Source: Diphasiastrum complanatum (taxonomy: Eukaryota > Streptophyta > Lycopodiopsida > Lycopodiales > Lycopodiaceae). Taken from it: a stretch of 64,000 nt of DNA. The translations under genes and the position numbers were made by a program. Location of the stretch: contig CM055111.1 in the NCBI GenBank assembly GCA_029204225.1, forward strand, positions 24,799,874 through 24,863,873. The letters run 5' to 3'. Below, piece by piece: positions 60,528-64,000 of this stretch. The stretch's first letter is position 1. Every line of letters starts with the position of its first letter. Below the pieces are notes generated by a model. The model was not told the origin of the DNA, made no database searches, and worked only from the letters and a program-made list of their open reading frames with translations.

Positions 60528-61176
60528 AAATTGTCAACATTTCCTAGCTAGTTTGAGGCCTAAATTGGCTAAAATTGTAAATAGTTTTGGTTCTGGAGTT
60601 TCACACGTGTGAACCAGGCCACAATGTTTTTATTTACTGTATTTTTTCAGTATGATGAAGTGTCAAACTTCATACCCTTCAAAATGAGACCATTTTGATG
60701 TATTTTGGTCATATAAGCCATTTTTAGCTATTTTTCCTATATAGGGAATATCTAGGGTCAAGTACCTTCTAGAGAGAGGAGAGAGAGTCATCTTCCTCAT
60801 CCATAAATAGTAGGGAAGTCGTGGAGAACAGGTTGGAGAAACCTTTTGTATGCTTCATTGAGATCAATAGATCATTGTCATTGTTTCTTCCTCCATTGAG
60901 AGCATTGTTGTGTGTATTGTCTTCAAGCTATTGTGTATGATCTTAGGTGCTTTCCAAAAGTGATAGGCTGATGTATTATGGACTGTATAATGCTATTTTG
61001 GGCCGCACTTGATGTTTATGGAAGTTTCCATTGTGATAAATGCTTTTTGATCAAGTTCTTTGCATTCTAGGTAGCATAGAATGTGTTGCCAATTCCTAGC
61101 TTATGTAGTTTGGAGTGCAAGCATTCAAGCCAATGATCTTGGAGTTTAGATCCACTTAGGATCTGTATTTTTCACA
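60523..61176 (+). repeat. 3' LTR of C
   Basis: 654 bp; lacks one T of a ttt present in the 5' copy and has two substitutions. The palindrome TTCACACGTGTGAA lies at 60600-60613. Confidence 0.94.
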
Positions 61177-61181
61177 CATCG

Positions 61182-62937
61182 TCCACCTTTTAAGAATCTA
61201 CCAAAGCTTTCAAAATGGAAATAAACAAACAAGAACGGGAGCACCAAGGCTTTCTCAACTGGTGCTTGATACGGAAATAGAACTAGCTTGGCTAAGGCTT
61301 TCCAACTAACCAAGATTAACAAAATAATAAGACCTTGCTAAGGCAGTACCCAGCTAGCAAGAAGATTAAACTACTTCTAATTCTACACCCAAAAGAAAGA
61401 TAGGAATAATAGATTGTGGCTAACTAAGCAAATAGCAAATAAGAACATGCCACAATATAGAAACCGATGAAAAGGAGGCAAGAGGAGGTTCGAGCACCTT
61501 CCCTCAAGCTATGCACCTTCCAAAGGGAACACAAGTGAAATAGCAAGATAATCTCAAGAGAGAGCAATTAGCATAATCTCAAAAGTGTTATTTACATGGC
61601 AAATACCTCTCCTTTTATGGCAAGGAGGGTCTTCCATAAGTATCCACTAACTTATGGGACTAACTTATTTCTAGCCATTCTAGAACTTCTAATTTAGGAT
61701 TTAGAAATTCAAAGTTTCTAACTTAGGAAAATTTTAGACAAATATTTCTAAGCTTAAGTTTCCTAAGTCTAAGTTCTAATCTAAGTTTAAGCTATTTTTT
61801 TTATTATTTTAAGCTTCTATTCATGGACTTACAAAACACATGCCATGGTGGAAGTTTATTGACAGATACTCATACATGGGATTACAAAACACATGCCATG
61901 GAGTTTTATTTATTTCTTTTTATTTTTCTCTGTGTTAGCACAATTGCTGACATTATCCCCCTCCTTATTGGATTGGTGGTCCCACACCAATCGAAGCTTT
62001 TTCGACGTGGATTTTTTGAGCTTTCTGGAGGTGAGATTGTTGCTGTCGGGAATGGTAAATTTTCTTCCTGATGCCCTCCATCATTTGCCACCGTAATTTG
62101 TTTAGGAAGGACACGAGTTTGTAGTAATGGAGCATACCCTGCAATAAATTGTGGGTTTTCCATAGCTCCACCATATCAACGTACATGGCCGAAGTAAGGG
62201 CGGTGCAATAATAAAGCCTTGCTACGTTGATGTGGTCTTCTTACATGCGCAATGGTTTATTGATATCAATGGCTATTGGGGAAAGCCTTCGATCCCAAAA
62301 GCCCTTCAGAAATGCTACCAGGTCCTAGTAGTGGTAAGCTCGCCAGGCGGTTGAAATTGAAGAGGTTTCTTCACCTTTTCCTTCATGGTATGGCCACGTG
62401 ATTGTGGCTTCAGAGGTTGTGAGGTGTGTGGATGAGGAAGTGGTGGCACATCATGGAGGATTTCGTCATCAATTTGAAAGATTGTTTCCTCCTCACAGAG
62501 GTCTCATGGATAGTTTGGTCATTTGACTCGGTAGAACTTTGTATCAGGTTTTTCGACGATAACGGTTGCCACTGGTTCCACTTTGAATGATTGTCGCAAA
62601 AAGGCCTTAAGTGGAAGTGCCTCCATGTAGTTGAGGAGTTGGATATCAGAAATGTCTGAATCTTTTGAGCAATTTGGAATTCACAAGACATTTTTGTCAT
62701 CTACGAAAAAATCTTTAGATTCATTAGTAGCTAGCCATGCAATATTTAGCAACTCATCATTGTGTGAAAGAATATCAATAAAATTGATATTAATGATAGG
62801 GGTGTCTAGATCAAAAAATTGTTCGTTATTGTATAGAGGAGTATAGATACAATCATCTTGATGTTGAGCACAAGAATTGGCATTCACACAATCAATGGTA
62901 GCTAGACTGTGACTCCAGTTTATGATATCAGTAGATT
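61182..62937. other. Unassigned sequence left of the gypsy fragment
   Basis: 61182-61640 continues the sequence disrupted by C. A 53-bp duplication carrying ttacaaaacacatgccatgg occurs at 61829 and 61882. On the minus strand 62900-62400 can be read for long stretches with acidic, Asn/Asp-rich text, possibly the linker after the gypsy protease, but no RT motif appears. Confidence 0.4.
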
Positions 62938-63700
62938 CTAGTAATGACCTTTTTCGTGGTTGGACTGGTATTGCTCAAACACTGAATTAATGGTCGAGGA
63001 TCCCTTGTCATGAATGCGTGTGGGTTTGAGTTTGCCAAATGAATGAATGGTGACAGAATTGTCTCGATTTCCAAAGGTGACTCGGCCTTTGTTCCAATTG
63101 TGAATGACTCGTGCATTGGTGAGCCGTGGACGACCAAGTAGTAACTCATAGGAATAGGCATTATTGGGAATATCAAGTACTACTAGATCTACAGAAAACT
63201 TTAGACCTCCTAGTTTGATCAGCACTTGCAGGAGGAAACTGGTAGGTCGAACCACACTTTGATCAGCCATCCTAAGCTGACAAGTGGATTTGGTAAGCTT
63301 GTCTCTCAAATTCCATTCTAGCATGAGGGATGGGGAAATGATATTGACACCTGAGCCGCCGTCAAGAAGAACTAGGACTTCGCGAGATTGGCGATGGGTA
63401 GCTGGGATTTTATGGTTGCCCTGTTCATTGAGTGGATTGGTGAGGTGTAATGGCATTTCAGGCAACTCATCCGGGGTGGTGGTGTTAGTGGATTGGATCT
63501 GGTGTTTCTATTTGCCAGCATGCTTCCATAGAACATGGAAAGGGAGAGTGACATTGGCTTGAAGTAAATCCTCCCAGACTTCAGTACCTTCAAGGGTTTT
63601 GCTTTCAAAAAGCTTGTGAGGTACTTTATGGGAGGTGGAAGATTGTTGGTCGGCATTGCGGATTTGCTGGTAGACGAATTTCTTCAAGTGGGTGAGGATA
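62938..63700 (-). pseudogene. Ty3/gypsy-type gag-protease fragment N
   Basis: The minus frame shows a retropepsin fold signature: VLVLLDGGSGVNIISPSLM, then LRMADQSVVRP, VDLVVLDIPN and YELLLGRPRLTNARVIHNW. The active-site triad is D-G-G, where D-S-G or D-T-G is expected. The second LLGRPWL-type block (here LLGRPRL) closes the protease. Upstream, WEDLLQANVTLPFHVLWKH is readable to about 63600 with one in-frame stop before the protease. Downstream of the stop at 62938 no RT or integrase is visible. It is an incomplete gypsy element near the window edge. Confidence 0.65.
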
Positions 63701-64000
63701 AACTATCGGGGTCAAATCTTCACTTGGAGGGACAACATGCTGTTGAGTTTTGTTGGGTGCAAGTGTAGGGGCTTGGCGTTGGGTTTGTGCCCGAGATTAT
63801 TTTTTGCGACACAAAAATGCCACAATTTTTTTTTTGCAAAAAATGCGACAAAAGTTCAACAACAACATGTTCAGCATAGTTAGAGAGATCCATATAGATA
63901 TTTTTAACCATGCTTTGTATTTCCTTCTTTTTAATGAAATCCATATGTAGTTTGATCCAATCCATAGTAGTCATCAAGTCAACAAGGCAAAAGATCTTAT
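63701..64000. other. Edge sequence, probably further gypsy gag
   Basis: Frames here are short and unrecognised; the minus strand likely continues the gag region of N. No independent support. Confidence 0.25.

Larger units (their letters stand above)
54747..61176 (+). mobile_element. Complete, probably active copia retrotransposon C
   Basis: 6430 bp with LTRs of 655 and 654 bp, a 5-bp target duplication CATCG (54742-54746 and 61177-61181), a primer site, a polypurine tract GAAGAGGGAG at 60513-60522 and one uninterrupted gag-pol frame. The LTRs differ by about two substitutions and one 1-bp gap. It is the inverted near-twin of element A. Confidence 0.96.

Noticed and set aside
63720-63977. Minus frame of 85 codons at the window edge
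   Set aside because: Another frame of the same strand connects better with the downstream gypsy protease, so this frame is not a separate gene.

Overview
The window looks like nuclear DNA of a land plant that is almost entirely transposable elements. The evidence is copia-type LTR retrotransposons with tRNA-iMet-type primer binding sites (TGGTATCAGAGC) and 5-bp target duplications, Ty3/gypsy remnants, decayed LINEs, an intron-containing hAT transposase pseudogene, long CT/GA microsatellites and AT-rich spacers. No ordinary complete host gene was found. The one sequence that looks host-derived is a short 3'-terminal exon at 9003-9140 resembling the C-terminus of a lytic murein transglycosylase. 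If it is host DNA and not a contaminant, it would fit a lineage that keeps plastid peptidoglycan genes, such as a bryophyte, lycophyte or fern. This placement is inference and weak. Layout, left half: 1-5049, low-complexity AT-rich DNA and a nine-exon hAT transposase pseudogene (minus). 5350-6320, the 3' end of a LINE (minus). 7250-7510, a gypsy protease remnant (minus). 9003-9140, the transglycosylase-like exon. 10674-11074, a palindrome and a foldback/MITE-like element. 11627-12250, a gypsy gag remnant. 13092-22367, a deleted copia element (B) carrying a full copia element A (13961-20390, minus) with 5-bp target duplication GTTAC. 22368-27935, copia fragments D, E and B-prime joined end to end. 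27935-36095, a minus-strand copia gag-protease fragment F whose LTR was entered by element G (30371-35451, target duplication AACCC). Layout, right half: 36096-38640, AT-rich spacer with a 35-base poly-G run. 38640-42463, decayed LINE and copia pieces. 42464-45541, LTRs J, K and K2, with K a solo LTR with duplication GTATT. 45547-50700, decayed copia elements L and M (minus). 52382-52598, a long GA repeat. 54747-61176, an intact copia element C (plus, duplication CATCG), nearly identical to A but inverted. 62938-63700, a gypsy protease fragment (minus). How the parts relate: element C is the only complete coding unit. Its single 1317-codon gag-protease-integrase-RT-RNase H polyprotein keeps all visible catalytic motifs, and its two LTRs differ at about three positions, so it is young and could be active. 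Element A is its sister copy, with one frameshift in gag. Element G is the most unusual unit. It transposed recently, judging by its target duplication and similar LTRs, yet encodes only gag, zinc knuckle, protease and a core-deleted integrase, followed in frame by about 280 codons I do not recognise and no RT/RNase H. It must have been mobilised in trans. Several of these LTR families share a CACACGTGTG palindrome, a candidate common regulatory site.
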